Origin: Pannonibacter phragmitetus_B
Lineage (GTDB): Bacteria; Pseudomonadota; Alphaproteobacteria; Rhizobiales; Stappiaceae
Assembly: GCF_050510895.1 (NCBI RefSeq)
Contig: NZ_JBNINT010000001.1
Span: 2,232,001-2,296,000, forward strand
Length of the DNA: 64,000 bases
Reading direction: 5' to 3'
Position numbers and translations under genes: made by a program. A model generated the notes under the pieces. It worked only from the letters and a program-made list of their open reading frames with translations. It had not been told where the DNA came from and did no database searches. Positions 1 to 8,902 of the stretch are shown piece after piece (position 1 is the first letter of the stretch; every line of letters begins with the position of its first letter).

Positions 1-57
1 GAGACCCGCGAGCGCCTGCCCGTGCTCGACCGCGCCGCACTGGAGAAACTCAAATGA
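1..57 (+). CDS. C-terminal end of an upstream CDS, probably the partner ABC importer ATPase (partial)
   Basis: The window opens inside a reading frame that gives 18 residues ending in ALEKLK and a TGA at 55-57. The stop overlaps the ATG of the following ABC ATPase gene (ATGA at 54-57), the usual sign of translational coupling. In peptide-type ABC importers the gene before a DppF-type ATPase is often the DppD-type ATPase, so that is the likely identity. Too little is visible to prove it. Confidence 0.6.
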   Translation, partial: ETRERLPVLDRAALEKLK

Positions 58-782
58 TCGGCGTTGAAGGCCTCACGGTTGTCTACGGCAACACGGCAGT
101 GGTTCGGGATGTCAGCTTCTCCGTCGCCACCGGCGAGAGTTTTGCGCTCGTAGGGGAATCGGGCTCCGGCAAGTCCACCATCCTGAAGGCTCTGGCCGGA
201 CAGGTGGACAGCTGGTCCGGCGCGCTGACGCTCAGCGGCCTGCCGCTCGGCCACAAGCGCACCAAGGCGATGATGCGCCACGTGCAGATGGTGTTTCAGG
301 ACCCCTACGGCTCGCTGCATCCGCGCAAGACGGTGGATGATACCTTGAGCGAACCGCTGGCAATCCATGGGCTTGGTGAGCGGGATCAGCGCGTTCTGTT
401 CATGCTGGATGCCGTCGGCCTTGCCCGCAAGTTCCGCTTCCGCCTGCCGCATCAATTGTCAGGAGGACAGCGCCAGCGTGTGGCCATTGCCCGTGCCCTG
501 ATGCTTGAGCCAGAACTGCTGCTGCTTGACGAGCCGACCTCGGCGCTGGACGTATCGGTGCAGGCGGAAATCCTCAACCTGCTGAAATCCTTGCGCGAGG
601 AGCGCGGCCTCACCTATCTGCTCGTCACGCACGATCTGCCGGTGGTTTCCTTCCTCTGCGACCGGCTGGGTGTGCTGCGCCATGGCCAGCTGGAGGAAAT
701 CGCGCCAGTCTCTGCGCTTAAGGCAGGCGCCCTGACCAGTGCCTATGGCCGCGAACTGGTGGAGCGCAGCGAGGCGTTCTGA
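54..782 (+). CDS. ABC transporter ATP-binding protein, dipeptide/oligopeptide (DppF/OppF-like) family
   Basis: This is a 242-residue ABC ATPase with all core motifs: Walker A GESGSGKST at residues 34-42, a Q-loop in MVFQDPYGSLHPR, the signature LSGGQRQR, Walker B LLLLDEPTSALD and the H-loop in LLVTHDL. The PYGSLHPR segment after the Q-loop is typical of the peptide/nickel importer subfamily. It should energise uptake of a peptide or small cationic solute at the inner membrane. It is shorter than typical DppF (about 320 residues) because the C-terminal oligopeptide-binding extension is absent. The start overlaps the previous stop by ATGA, so it is the last gene of an operon entering from the left. 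The substrate cannot be read from an ATPase. Confidence 0.85.
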   Translation: MIGVEGLTVVYGNTAVVRDVSFSVATGESFALVGESGSGKSTILKALAGQVDSWSGALTLSGLPLGHKRTKAMMRHVQMVFQDPYGSLHPRKTVDDTLSEPLAIHGLGERDQRVLFMLDAVGLARKFRFRLPHQLSGGQRQRVAIARALMLEPELLLLDEPTSALDVSVQAEILNLLKSLREERGLTYLLVTHDLPVVSFLCDRLGVLRHGQLEEIAPVSALKAGALTSAYGRELVERSEAF

Positions 783-793
783 AAAGCTTCCGC

Positions 794-1816
794 TTACGTT
801 GGACTGGCGGAGCCCTGAAACTCCGCACGGTAGCGGGAGGGCGGCACGGTCATGATCCGGCGGAAATGCAGGCGGAAGGTTTCCGGCGCACCGAAACCGC
901 AACGGGCGGCGATGGCGTCGATGCTCTCGCTGCTTGCCTCCAGCAGATTGCAGGCATGGCGGATGCGGGCGCGGATCAGCCAGTCGAGCGGCGCCAGACC
1001 CGTGGCATCGCGGAAGCGGCGGCTGAGGGTGCGCAGGCTGCAACAGGCGGCATCCGCCATGCGCTGCAAGTCCCACTCCTGGTCCAGTTCCCGCTCGATC
1101 CGCTCCAGCAGCGGCGCGAGAGAGCCTTTAGGAAAACGGGCAACGGGCCTTGGCACGAACTGCGCCTGCCCGCCCTCCCGCTGCGCCGGAACCACAAGGC
1201 TGCGGGCCAGCGCATTGGCCGCCTGCCAGCCGAAATCCCGGCGGACCAGCGACAGTGACAGATCGATCCCGGCAGCAGACCCCGCCGCCGTCAGCACGTT
1301 ACCATCTTCCACGAACAGCACGTCCTCGACGATGTCAGAGGCAGGCGCCACCCGGCGCAGGTCCGGGATGTAGCGCCAGTGCGTCGTCGCTCTGCGTCCG
1401 TCCAGCAATCCCGCCGCCGCCAGCAGAAAGGCACCGCTGCAGAAGGTCACCAGCCGCGCACCGCGTGCATGCGCTGTCTGAAGCCGTTGCTTCAGGCCGT
1501 GCGGCAGCCCGTGGTCACGCCCCGGCCAGCCGGGCACGAGGATGATATCCGCCTCATCCAGCAGCCCCACCGGCGCAGCGGCACGCACCGAAACGCCGCC
1601 GCTGGCCGAAACGGTCTCCATCTCCACCGCGACAGCGGCAAAGCGGTACCACGGCCCCTCCACCTCCGGCTTTTTTGAGGCGAAAACCTCCGTGCAGATG
1701 GAAAATTCAAAGAGGCTCAGCCCCTCATAGACCAGCGCCACTGCCAGCGGCGCCTGCTCTACTGCCTTACGGCTGATGGCCTGCGCCTGCTCTGGCCCTT
1801 GCCCCTGAACACCCAT
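794..1816 (-). CDS. GlxA-type transcriptional regulator (DJ-1/PfpI domain plus AraC HTH)
   Basis: The 340-residue product has an N-terminal DJ-1/PfpI-like amidotransferase fold (about residues 20-190, with LVTFCSGAFLLAAAG around the nucleophile-elbow position). A C-terminal AraC-type double helix-turn-helix follows (about 230-335, with LQRMADAACCSLRTLSRRFRD split over two helices and the IAARCGFGAPETFRLHFRR signature). GlxA-family regulators respond to small metabolites; the ligand here is unknown. The frame stays open 62 codons upstream, but ATG 1816 begins the recognisable protein and leaves a normal 145-bp divergent promoter to the rhodanese gene. That gene is the first candidate target. 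Confidence 0.88.
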   Translation of the reverse strand: MGVQGQGPEQAQAISRKAVEQAPLAVALVYEGLSLFEFSICTEVFASKKPEVEGPWYRFAAVAVEMETVSASGGVSVRAAAPVGLLDEADIILVPGWPGRDHGLPHGLKQRLQTAHARGARLVTFCSGAFLLAAAGLLDGRRATTHWRYIPDLRRVAPASDIVEDVLFVEDGNVLTAAGSAAGIDLSLSLVRRDFGWQAANALARSLVVPAQREGGQAQFVPRPVARFPKGSLAPLLERIERELDQEWDLQRMADAACCSLRTLSRRFRDATGLAPLDWLIRARIRHACNLLEASSESIDAIAARCGFGAPETFRLHFRRIMTVPPSRYRAEFQGSASPT

Positions 1817-1961
1817 GACGCCCTCTTTGATCACTTGGCATGATCCTACCGGACAATGGCATTCAGGCCAATGGTGACGAAACGGATTTCCGGCGATTTT
1901 CAGCCCATCGCAGCCCGGCCCGCCGCAGACAGAGGTGCCGGAGAAACACGAGGATGAGACG

Positions 1962-2399
1962 ATGCCCAGTTCCGTGACCCAGTTCCCCGCCGCCGCTTCC
2001 ACTGAAGCTCTCGCCCATTTCGAGGCACGGCTTGGCTTTGAGACCGATTGCTGGGACGTGCATCATGCCCTCGCAACGGGACAGCAGGACTTCGTGCTTC
2101 TGGATGTGCGCAGCCCAGCGCTTTACGCAAGCGGCCATCTGCCCGGCGCGCTCAACCTGCCCCATGGCAAGATGACAGAACGGCGGATGGCGGAGTTTCC
2201 GGCAGGCTCGCTCTTCGTTGTCTATTGCGCCGGGCCGCATTGCAACGGCGCCAACAAGGCTGCCGTCCGCCTCGCCCGGCTTGGCCTGCCGGTGAAGGAA
2301 CTCATCGGCGGCGTCACCGGCTGGCTGGATGAAGGCTTTGCGCTTGCCATGGGCACGGAACCTGGCAGCGTAGCGGAGCTGGAGGGGGCAGCGGCTTAA
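1962..2399 (+). CDS. Rhodanese-like domain protein
   Basis: The product is a single-domain rhodanese of 145 residues. LLDVRSPALYASGHLPGALNLP is the CH2A-type motif (split here as LLDVRSPALY and GHLPGALNLP). The active-site loop is YCAGPHCNGANKAA, with the first Cys in the sulfur-carrying position and a second Cys four residues on. Rhodaneses move sulfane sulfur or serve as binding modules; no substrate can be inferred. I chose the ATG at 1962 with AGGA about 8-11 bases upstream; a GTG at 1935 is also in frame. It diverges from the GlxA-type regulator and is probably controlled by it. Confidence 0.85.
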   Translation: MPSSVTQFPAAASTEALAHFEARLGFETDCWDVHHALATGQQDFVLLDVRSPALYASGHLPGALNLPHGKMTERRMAEFPAGSLFVVYCAGPHCNGANKAAVRLARLGLPVKELIGGVTGWLDEGFALAMGTEPGSVAELEGAAA

Positions 2400-2411
2400 A
2401 GCATACGCCTC

Positions 2412-3314
2412 TCAAGCCGCCTGTGCAGTCAGGCGGCCTGAGCGTTTTTCGTCGGCCAGAACGAGGAACGAACCCGCGAGGATGAGGGCCGCACCGGGCC
2501 AGAGGTAGCCCTGCGGCGCAAAGCCGAATGCGAGCCAGCCAGCGAGGATGTTCAGCGGCAGTTTCAGGTGGTCGAAGGGCTGAACGAAGGCGGCGTCTGC
2601 GCGGGCATAAGCCAGCGTCAGCAGATAGTTGGCGCTGACGGTGAAGAGCCCGGCCCCCAGCGCCAGACCAATGCCCCAGCCCTGCGGCAGCACCGTGCCA
2701 CCATCGGCCAGCGCCATCAGCGCGTTGGCGGGCGTCAGCAACATCAGGAGGAAGAGGGTCACCGTCTCCGGCTCCTCCTCACCGGTCAGGCGCTTGGTGA
2801 CGAGCGAGGCTCCACCCCAGAGAGCCGCAGCCAGAACCGGCAGAAGGCTTGCCAGCACGAAGTCATCCGACCAGGGCGCCAGCAGGATCATGCCGCCAGC
2901 AAAGCCGGTGAGCGTTGCCAGCCAGCGCAGCGGGCTGACGGCTTCGCCCAGAAACAGCCGCGCTCCGGCGATGACGAAGAAGGGCGAGGTCATCACCAGC
3001 GCGATGGCCTGCCAGATCGGCACATGAGCCAGACCAAAGGCCCAAGCCTGCACACCGCCAACGGCCAGCACAACCCGCAGGGCATGCAGGCCGGGACGGC
3101 GCATTGTGAAGCGCCTCAACCCGCCGCGTAGAACCAGCGGCAGGGCAAAAAGGAAGGCGACAAAATACTGCCAGAATGCCGCGCTGGAGGCGGGCAGCCC
3201 GTGCAGCATCGTCGCGCCTTGCAGGCACAGATTGACGATGGCAAAGGACGCCCCTGCCCCCACCATGCAGGCGGCGGCCGCAAGCGGCTGGCGTGAATAG
3301 GTATTTGCGGACAT
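2412..3314 (-). CDS. ribN: EamA/DMT-family transporter, probable riboflavin importer RibN
   Basis: The product is a 300-residue membrane protein with about ten hydrophobic segments arranged as two EamA repeats (about residues 10-140 and 150-285), the drug/metabolite transporter fold. On its own the family does not reveal a substrate. The function comes from context: an FMN riboswitch lies directly upstream on the same strand, and in Rhizobium and other alphaproteobacteria the riboswitch-controlled DMT carrier is the riboflavin importer RibN. ATG 3314 (MSANTYSR) begins the first membrane segment region; the open frame extends further up but runs into the riboswitch. Without the riboswitch it would only be called an EamA transporter. 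Confidence 0.8.
   Translation of the reverse strand: MSANTYSRQPLAAAACMVGAGASFAIVNLCLQGATMLHGLPASSAAFWQYFVAFLFALPLVLRGGLRRFTMRRPGLHALRVVLAVGGVQAWAFGLAHVPIWQAIALVMTSPFFVIAGARLFLGEAVSPLRWLATLTGFAGGMILLAPWSDDFVLASLLPVLAAALWGGASLVTKRLTGEEEPETVTLFLLMLLTPANALMALADGGTVLPQGWGIGLALGAGLFTVSANYLLTLAYARADAAFVQPFDHLKLPLNILAGWLAFGFAPQGYLWPGAALILAGSFLVLADEKRSGRLTAQAA
2416..2449 (+). terminator. Possible rho-independent terminator after the rhodanese gene
   Basis: An 8-bp perfect stem (GCCGCCTG at 2416-2423 with CAGGCGGC at 2430-2437) is followed, after seven bases, by TTTTT at 2445-2449. It lies 17 bp past the rhodanese stop and overlaps the 3' end of the convergent ribN-like gene. The gap before the T-run makes it a weak call. 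Confidence 0.45.
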
Positions 3315-3407
3315 GCACGGCGCTCCAACGCTGTCGTCATGTCCCCGGGGACAATCATGCGCATGGCAAGCAGCACCCGTTTGCGGCGGGCGGGCCAGCT
3401 GGCGCAC

Positions 3408-3563
3408 AAGCTCTCTTTCATCCGGACTATACCGTCGGCTCCGGCATCGCACCGGATCTGCTGACCCTCTCCGGCAAACCGGAGAGGCGCTCGCGGGCTC
3501 CAGACAGAAACAAGCCTGCCTGATACCGCCGGTGGGGAATTGCACCCCGCCCCGAGAACTTCT
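3408..3563 (-). promoter_or_regulatory. FMN riboswitch (RFN element)
   Basis: Read on the minus strand, the conserved RFN blocks occur in the right order: TTCCCCACCGGCGGTA, then AGCCCGCGAGCGC, then GGTCAGCAGATCCGGT, and finally GCCGGAGCCGACGGTATAG leading into TCCGGATGAAAGAGAG. The variable hairpin (CTCTCCGG with CCGGAGAG) is also present. It ends about 95 bases before the ATG of the ribN-like gene, so FMN should repress that gene by transcription termination or start-site masking. Edges are approximate to about 5 bases. Confidence 0.95.
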
Positions 3564-3623
3564 GTGCCAAGGCATAGACCCGCTTGCCCCTATGGCGCAA
3601 GAGGTCATGCCCGTATTTTTCAG

Positions 3624-4289
3624 TCAGACTGAAAGCCAGCTCCCGATACCGGCAGGTTCAGCGGCGATCAGGACAGGCTTCTCCGCCTCCAGCTCCTCGC
3701 GCGAACCGTAGCCCCAGAGCACGCCGATGCCGCGCAAGCCGTTGGCATTGGCGCCGATCAGGTCATGCTTGCGGTCACCGATCATGACGCACTGCTCCGG
3801 CGAACGCCCTTCCTCCGCGAGAAGATAGGCAATCAGCTCCGCCTTGGCCGAGCGCGTGCCATCCAGCTCCGAACCATAGACGCGGATGAAATCCGGCATC
3901 AGGCCGAAATGCTCGACGATCTTGCCGGCATAGGCGTGAGGTTTGGAGGTAGCGACATAAAGCGAGAAACCAGCTGCAGACAACTTGCGGGTCAGCGGCG
4001 CAATGCCCGTAATCAGCTCGTTCTCGTAAAGTCCGGTGACCGTGTAGCGCTCGCGGTAGAGCGCCACGGCCCGGTCCAGCAGCTCCTTGTCGCTGCTGTT
4101 AAGCAGAACGGCGAAACTGTCCCACAGCGGCGGGCCGATGCACCAGCCGAGCTCTTCGGCTGGCGGCACAACGGCGCCAAGGGCTGCAAGGGCATGCTGG
4201 ATGGACCGCGTGATCCCGGCGAAAGGATCGGTCAGGGTCCCGTCCAGATCGAACAGGACCGTATCGATCCCGCCAGAGGACTGCGTCAT
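3624..4289 (-). CDS. HAD-superfamily hydrolase, phosphoglycolate phosphatase-like
   Basis: The 221-residue protein has the HAD signatures: motif I DLDGTLTD with nucleophile Asp14 and acid/base Asp16, a motif II Ser/Thr in VATSKPHAY, and motif III/IV in MIGDRKHD. The cap insertion between motif I and II fits the Gph/PGP-like subclass, which dephosphorylates small phosphorylated metabolites. The real substrate cannot be assigned. Its ATG overlaps the pccA stop (ATGA at 4286-4289), so it is translationally coupled to propionyl-CoA carboxylase alpha. It may be a housekeeping or repair phosphatase for that pathway, but this is only suggested by position. Confidence 0.82.
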   Translation of the reverse strand: MTQSSGGIDTVLFDLDGTLTDPFAGITRSIQHALAALGAVVPPAEELGWCIGPPLWDSFAVLLNSSDKELLDRAVALYRERYTVTGLYENELITGIAPLTRKLSAAGFSLYVATSKPHAYAGKIVEHFGLMPDFIRVYGSELDGTRSAKAELIAYLLAEEGRSPEQCVMIGDRKHDLIGANANGLRGIGVLWGYGSREELEAEKPVLIAAEPAGIGSWLSV

Positions 4290-6298
4290 TCAAACTCCAT
4301 GATCACGGCATCCACCGCCAGGCTGTCGCCGGGCTTGGCCTTGATCGAGGAGATAACACAGTCCCGCTCGGCGCGAAGCACGTTTTCCATCTTCATTGCT
4401 TCGACGATGGCCAGCTGCTCGCCTGCCTTCACCTCCTGCCCTTCGGTGACGGCGATGGAGACGACGAGGCCCGGCATCGGGCACAGCAGCAGGCGGGAGG
4501 TGTCCGGCGGCAGCTTTTCCGGCATCAGCGCATCCAGCTCCGCCGTGCGCGGGGTCATGACGCGGGCGATGACGGAAAAGCCCTGCCAGTCGAGCCGGTA
4601 GCCGCTGCGCACCGGGCGCACCTGTACCGTGACGCGCTTGCCGCCCACCGTGCCGTTCCACAGCACATCCCCCGGCACCCAGCTGGAAGTGACCGTGACC
4701 GGCGCGCCCTCGCCTACGGCAAAGTCCATCTCGATGGGCGTGCCGGGATAACCTTCGGTGAGGCGCACAGGGATGTAGTCCTTGCCGATTTTCACGGTCC
4801 ATGCTTCGCGCACAGCACCCGAATGCGGACGCAGACGGCCCGGCAGATGGTCCAGCCGCTCGCGCCGCAGGGTTTCCATGGTCAGCGCCACGGCCGCCAG
4901 TGTTTCCAGCGCCGCCGTATCCGGCTCCGCCGGGGCAAAGCCGTCCGGATATTCTTCGGCAATGAAGCCGGTCGAGAGGGTGCCGGAGCGCCAGCGCGGA
5001 TGGTTCATCAGCGAGGTGAGGAAGGGCACGTTGTGCTGGATGCCATCTACATAGAAGGCGTCGAGCGCATTCGACATGGCCTCGATCGCTCCGGCCCGGT
5101 CCGGCGCATGGGTGATCAGCTTGGCGATCATCGGGTCGTAGTACATCGAGATCTCCGAGCCCTCGACCACGCCCGTGTCATTACGCACGGTCACGCCATC
5201 ACTCACCTCTTCCTGCGGCGGGCTGTAGCGCACAAGCCGCCCGATGGAGGGCAGGAAATTGCGGTACGGATCTTCCGCATAGATGCGGCTTTCCACGGCC
5301 CAGCCATTCAGCTTCACATCGGACTGGCCGATTGAGAGCTTTTCTCCGGCAGCAACGCGGATCATCTGCTCGACCAGATCAATGCCGGTGATCAGTTCGG
5401 TCACCGGATGCTCCACTTGCAGACGAGTGTTCATTTCCAGGAAGAAGAAGCTTTTGTCCTGCCCCGCGACGAATTCCACCGTGCCGGCGCTGTCGTAGTT
5501 CACGGCCTTGGCCAGTGCCACGGCCTGTTCACCCATGGCGCGGCGCGTCGCTTCGTCCAGCAGCGGAGATGGAGCCTCCTCGATGACCTTCTGATTGCGG
5601 CGCTGGATCGAGCATTCACGCTCGCCCAGATAGATCACGTTGCCATGCTTGTCGCCAAGCACCTGAATTTCGATATGGCGCGGGTTCTGGATGAACTTCT
5701 CGATGAACACGCGATCATCGCCGAAGGAGGATGCAGCTTCCGACTTGGAGCGGGCAAAGCCCTCATGCACTTCCCCCGCATTCCAGGCAATGCGCATGCC
5801 CTTGCCGCCGCCGCCGGCGGAAGCCTTGATCATCACCGGATAGCCGATCTCACCGGCGATCTTCACCGCCTCTTCCGGCGTTGCGATGACGCCGAGATAG
5901 CCGGGCACGGTGCTGACCTTCGCAGCATTGGCGAATTTCTTGGATTCGATCTTGTCACCCATGGCCTCAATGGCCTTGGGGTTGGGGCCGACGAAGACAA
6001 TGCCTTCCGCCGCCAGAGCGGCCGGGAAAGCCGCACGCTCGGACAGGAAGCCATATCCCGGATGCACGGCCTCTGCGCCGGTCTGCTTGCAGGCGGCGAT
6101 GATCTTGTCCATCACCAGATAGGACTCGGAGGCAGCCGCGGGGCCGATATGCACTGCCTCGTCCGCCATCTCCACATGCAGCGCGTCCCTGTCCGCATCG
6201 GAATAGACGGCTACGGTCCTGATGCCCATACGCTTCGCGGTCTTGATGACCCGGCAGGCGATTTCGCCCCGGTTTGCGATCAGGATCTTAGAAAACAT
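4286..6298 (-). CDS. pccA: Propionyl-CoA carboxylase alpha subunit (biotin carboxylase plus biotin carrier)
   Basis: The 670-residue product carries an N-terminal biotin carboxylase domain (about residues 1-450: FSKILIANRGEIA start, ATP-grasp loop KASAGGGGKGMR, catalytic ERECSIQRRNQK and EMNTRLQVEHPVTE). A linker domain follows, then a C-terminal biotinyl domain with EAMKMEN, the biotinylated lysine being about residue 636. Length and order match PccA rather than the shorter free-standing AccC. It carboxylates biotin with ATP and bicarbonate, for transfer to propionyl-CoA by PccB. The likely pccB is 45 kb away at 51201-52734. I chose ATG 6298 because it begins the conserved FSKILIANRGE segment and has GGCGAGG upstream; a longer open frame exists but is not conserved-looking. 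Confidence 0.92.
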   Translation of the reverse strand: MFSKILIANRGEIACRVIKTAKRMGIRTVAVYSDADRDALHVEMADEAVHIGPAAASESYLVMDKIIAACKQTGAEAVHPGYGFLSERAAFPAALAAEGIVFVGPNPKAIEAMGDKIESKKFANAAKVSTVPGYLGVIATPEEAVKIAGEIGYPVMIKASAGGGGKGMRIAWNAGEVHEGFARSKSEAASSFGDDRVFIEKFIQNPRHIEIQVLGDKHGNVIYLGERECSIQRRNQKVIEEAPSPLLDEATRRAMGEQAVALAKAVNYDSAGTVEFVAGQDKSFFFLEMNTRLQVEHPVTELITGIDLVEQMIRVAAGEKLSIGQSDVKLNGWAVESRIYAEDPYRNFLPSIGRLVRYSPPQEEVSDGVTVRNDTGVVEGSEISMYYDPMIAKLITHAPDRAGAIEAMSNALDAFYVDGIQHNVPFLTSLMNHPRWRSGTLSTGFIAEEYPDGFAPAEPDTAALETLAAVALTMETLRRERLDHLPGRLRPHSGAVREAWTVKIGKDYIPVRLTEGYPGTPIEMDFAVGEGAPVTVTSSWVPGDVLWNGTVGGKRVTVQVRPVRSGYRLDWQGFSVIARVMTPRTAELDALMPEKLPPDTSRLLLCPMPGLVVSIAVTEGQEVKAGEQLAIVEAMKMENVLRAERDCVISSIKAKPGDSLAVDAVIMEFE

Positions 6299-6586
6299 GC
6301 CTCGCCTGCTCCCGCGTCCATCTGGCTCCCTCCGTTGCATGACGAACGGTTTGCCAGCGATATTTGTAAGCCTTCCTTGGGTTTTAGGCGGGCTGTCACA
6401 GCGGCGCAATATCACCAAAGGATGAGCCGCACCGGCGCCATCGGGAGATTTCGGAACCGGATGCCGGCATTTTTGCCGTATCATGGCCGCAGTAAACTGC
6501 CGGGTGCTGGATTTTCCCCGGTCAATCGCCTATCACCCGCAGGCCTGCCGCCCACTTCTGCTGCGGCACCAGCCTGTGAGCCCTCC

Positions 6587-6951
6587 ATGGATGCCATTCA
6601 CCTCGAAGATCTCGCCTTCTACGCCTATCACGGGCTTTATGAGGAAGAGATGCGCCTGGGCCAGAGGTTCATCGTCGACATGAGCTGCTGGCTTGATCTT
6701 GGCCCCGCCAGCCGGGAAGACGAGTATGACCTGACCGTTTGCTACGGCATGTTGGTGAAGACCATCGAAGGCGTTGTGCTGAACAACCGCTTCAATCTGA
6801 TCGAACGGCTGGCCGGTGCAATCATTGAGGCGGTTCTGGCCGCCGACAGCCGGATTGAGAAAGTGCGCGTGCGGGTTCACAAGCCGGGCGCGCCCTGCCC
6901 ATCGCACAAGGCAGGGCCAGCGTCGAGCTGGAGCGCACACGAAATCGTTAA
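6587..6951 (+). CDS. folB: Dihydroneopterin aldolase, frame broken near the 3' end
   Basis: The frame from ATG 6587 gives a FolB-type protein (start MDAIHLEDLAFYAYHG, then GQRFIVDM and the family-typical LIERLAGAI). FolB converts dihydroneopterin to 6-hydroxymethyl-dihydropterin in folate synthesis. After VRVHKPGAP the frame derails. If one base is restored in the CCC at 6893-6895 the protein continues PIAQGRASVELERTRNR and stops at 6951, the usual FolB ending, for 121 residues in all. The unrepaired frame runs to 6997 with an unlikely tail. Folate synthesis is normally essential, so I treat this as a sequence error rather than a pseudogene. The gene stands alone between pccA (divergent) and a small exported protein. 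Confidence 0.82.
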
Positions 6952-7098
6952 CGCGGCTGAGCTGCCCTGCCCTTGCCGCGCGTCTGCTGGAACCTAGCTT
7001 AGCTGAGGCCGTTATATCTCAAACCGGCAGGTGTTCTCCCTGACTTGTGGCTTCGCGTGATGGAGCCGAAAACCGGGAACTTCTTGATGGAGATGACG

Positions 7099-7407
7099 AT
7101 GTCTGGATTCATGCGGCGTGCTGCACTGGTGTTGACGGTTATCGCGGCGGGCACGAGTGCGGCAGCAGCGAGGCCGGATCTGCGGCAGATGACCTGCGCC
7201 GAGGCCCAACAGACCGTGCAGCGCAATGGTGCCGTGGTCTTCACCACTGGCCCTGTCACCTATGACCGCTTTGTCGCCGATCACAGCTACTGCGACCGCT
7301 GGGAGCAGGCAGTTCCGGTTACGGCTGCAACGAAGGATACGCCGCAATGCCCGGTCGCCTACAAGTGCCAGGAACCGGCCTTTGACCGTTTCGGCTGGGA
7401 TGACTGA
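7099..7407 (+). CDS. Small exported cysteine-containing protein of unknown function
   Basis: The product has 102 residues and an N-terminal signal peptide (RRAALVLTVIAAGTSAAAA, predicted cleavage near residue 24). The mature part is about 78 residues with four cysteines (33, 65, 84, 90), enough for two periplasmic disulfides. ATG 7099 has GGAG six bases upstream and places the signal peptide at the very start; in-frame ATGs at 7087 and 7093 are also possible. I do not recognise a named family, though such short four-Cys exported proteins are common in this bacterial group. It converges on cobQ with only seven bases between the stops. Confidence 0.7.
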   Translation: MSGFMRRAALVLTVIAAGTSAAAARPDLRQMTCAEAQQTVQRNGAVVFTTGPVTYDRFVADHSYCDRWEQAVPVTAATKDTPQCPVAYKCQEPAFDRFGWDD

Positions 7408-7414
7408 TCCGCAT

Positions 7415-8902
7415 TCACACTCGTGACCGGGCAAGACGCATGATCAGGTCCATGTTCATGTGCCGGGCAAGATGGGCGGCGAGTTCATCCAGCACCGCGT
7501 CAATTGATGCCACATAGGAGACTTCGGCTGCCGCCCCGAGGCCTGAAAGCCAGGCGGCACGGAAGGCGTCTCCCGTGAAAAGCCCATGCAAATAGGTGCC
7601 CAGCACCCGGCCATCGGCACTCTGCGCTCCGTCCGTCCGCAGACCGCCGGTGCGGTTCTCAAGACTCAGAACCGGCCTTGCGCAATCCGGGCCTGACGTT
7701 TCGCCCAGGTGGATTTCGTAGCCGGAGATGGGCACGCCCGCAGGCAGGAAAGTGCCTTGCGCCTCACGCAGCTTCTTGTCCGCCGTCAGCACCGTATGCA
7801 CATCGAGGAAACCGAGCCCCTCAACCGTGCCCGCCTTGCCCTCTATCCCGTCCGGATCGGCAATGGTGCGCCCCAGCATCTGATAGCCGCCGCAAAGCCC
7901 GATGATCCGCCCGCCGCGCCGGTGATGAGCGGCCAGGTCGATATCCCAGCCCTGCGCCCGCAGGAAGGCAAGATCGCCCATGGTGGACTTGGTGCCGGGC
8001 AGCAGCACCACATCCGCATCCCCCGGCAGCGGCTGGCCGGGCTGCACCAGCACCAGCGTCACCCCCGGCTCCTGCCGCAGAGGATCGAGATCATCGAAAT
8101 TTGCAATGCGGGCGAGAACCGGCACGGCGATCTTCACCGGCCCGTTGCCGAGCCCATCCTCAAGACCCAGCGCATCTTCGGCCGGCAGAAGCCCGGCCTT
8201 TGCAAACCACGGCACCACCCCGGCTGAGGCCCAGCCCGTGCGGCGGACGATCTCCGCAAGGCCATCATCGAACAACGACGGATCGCCCCGGAAGCGATTG
8301 ATGAAAAAGGCACGGATGCGGGTCTGCTCCTCCGGCTCCAGCACCGCATGGGTGCCGACCAGCGAGGCAATCACCCCGCCCCGGTCAATATCCCCGCACA
8401 GAAGCACCGGCAGGTCAGCGGCTTGCGCAAAGCCCATGTTGGCAATGTCGCCCTGGCGCAGGTTGATTTCCGCAGGACTGCCTGCCCCCTCCACCAGTAC
8501 CAGATCCGCCTCCTGCGACAGCAGGGCGAAACTCTCCAGCACCTTCGGCAGCAGTTCGGCCTTGCGCGAGCCATATTCGCGCGCCCGCATGGTGCCGAAG
8601 CGGCGGCCCTGCACAATCACCTGCGCGCCCGTATCCGTCTCCGGTTTCAGCAGCACCGGGTTCATGTGCACAGTGGCCGGCATGCGGCAGGCCATGGCCT
8701 GCAGCGCCTGCGCACGGCCAATCTCCCCGCCATCCGTGGTGACCGCAGCATTGTTCGACATGTTCTGCGGCTTGAAGGGAGCAACCTTCAGGCCCTGATT
8801 GGCAAAATGGCGGCACAGGCCCGCGACGATCAGGCTCTTGCCCACATTCGATCCCGTGCCCTGCACCATCAGGGCGGGCTTGCGGATGCCCGCCTGCGCC
8901 AT
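7415..8902 (-). CDS. cobQ: Cobyric acid synthase
   Basis: The 495-residue protein has an N-terminal ATP-dependent synthetase domain (QGTGSNVGKS P-loop-like motif near residues 14-23, then KPQNMSNNAAVT). A C-terminal class I glutamine amidotransferase domain follows, with the nucleophile Cys in IIGLCGGYQMLG and a His in GTYLHGLF. It amidates the b, d, e and g side chains of adenosylcobyrinic acid a,c-diamide, using glutamine and ATP. Its ATG overlaps the cobO stop by one base (TGATG), so it is the last gene of the cobP-W-N-O-Q operon under the cobalamin riboswitch. Confidence 0.95.
   Translation of the reverse strand: MAQAGIRKPALMVQGTGSNVGKSLIVAGLCRHFANQGLKVAPFKPQNMSNNAAVTTDGGEIGRAQALQAMACRMPATVHMNPVLLKPETDTGAQVIVQGRRFGTMRAREYGSRKAELLPKVLESFALLSQEADLVLVEGAGSPAEINLRQGDIANMGFAQAADLPVLLCGDIDRGGVIASLVGTHAVLEPEEQTRIRAFFINRFRGDPSLFDDGLAEIVRRTGWASAGVVPWFAKAGLLPAEDALGLEDGLGNGPVKIAVPVLARIANFDDLDPLRQEPGVTLVLVQPGQPLPGDADVVLLPGTKSTMGDLAFLRAQGWDIDLAAHHRRGGRIIGLCGGYQMLGRTIADPDGIEGKAGTVEGLGFLDVHTVLTADKKLREAQGTFLPAGVPISGYEIHLGETSGPDCARPVLSLENRTGGLRTDGAQSADGRVLGTYLHGLFTGDAFRAAWLSGLGAAAEVSYVASIDAVLDELAAHLARHMNMDLIMRLARSRV

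Noticed and set aside
5408..6580. Long plus-strand open frame opposite pccA running into folB
   Set aside because: Only the part from ATG 6587 is a known protein. The rest is the antisense of the biotin carboxylase.
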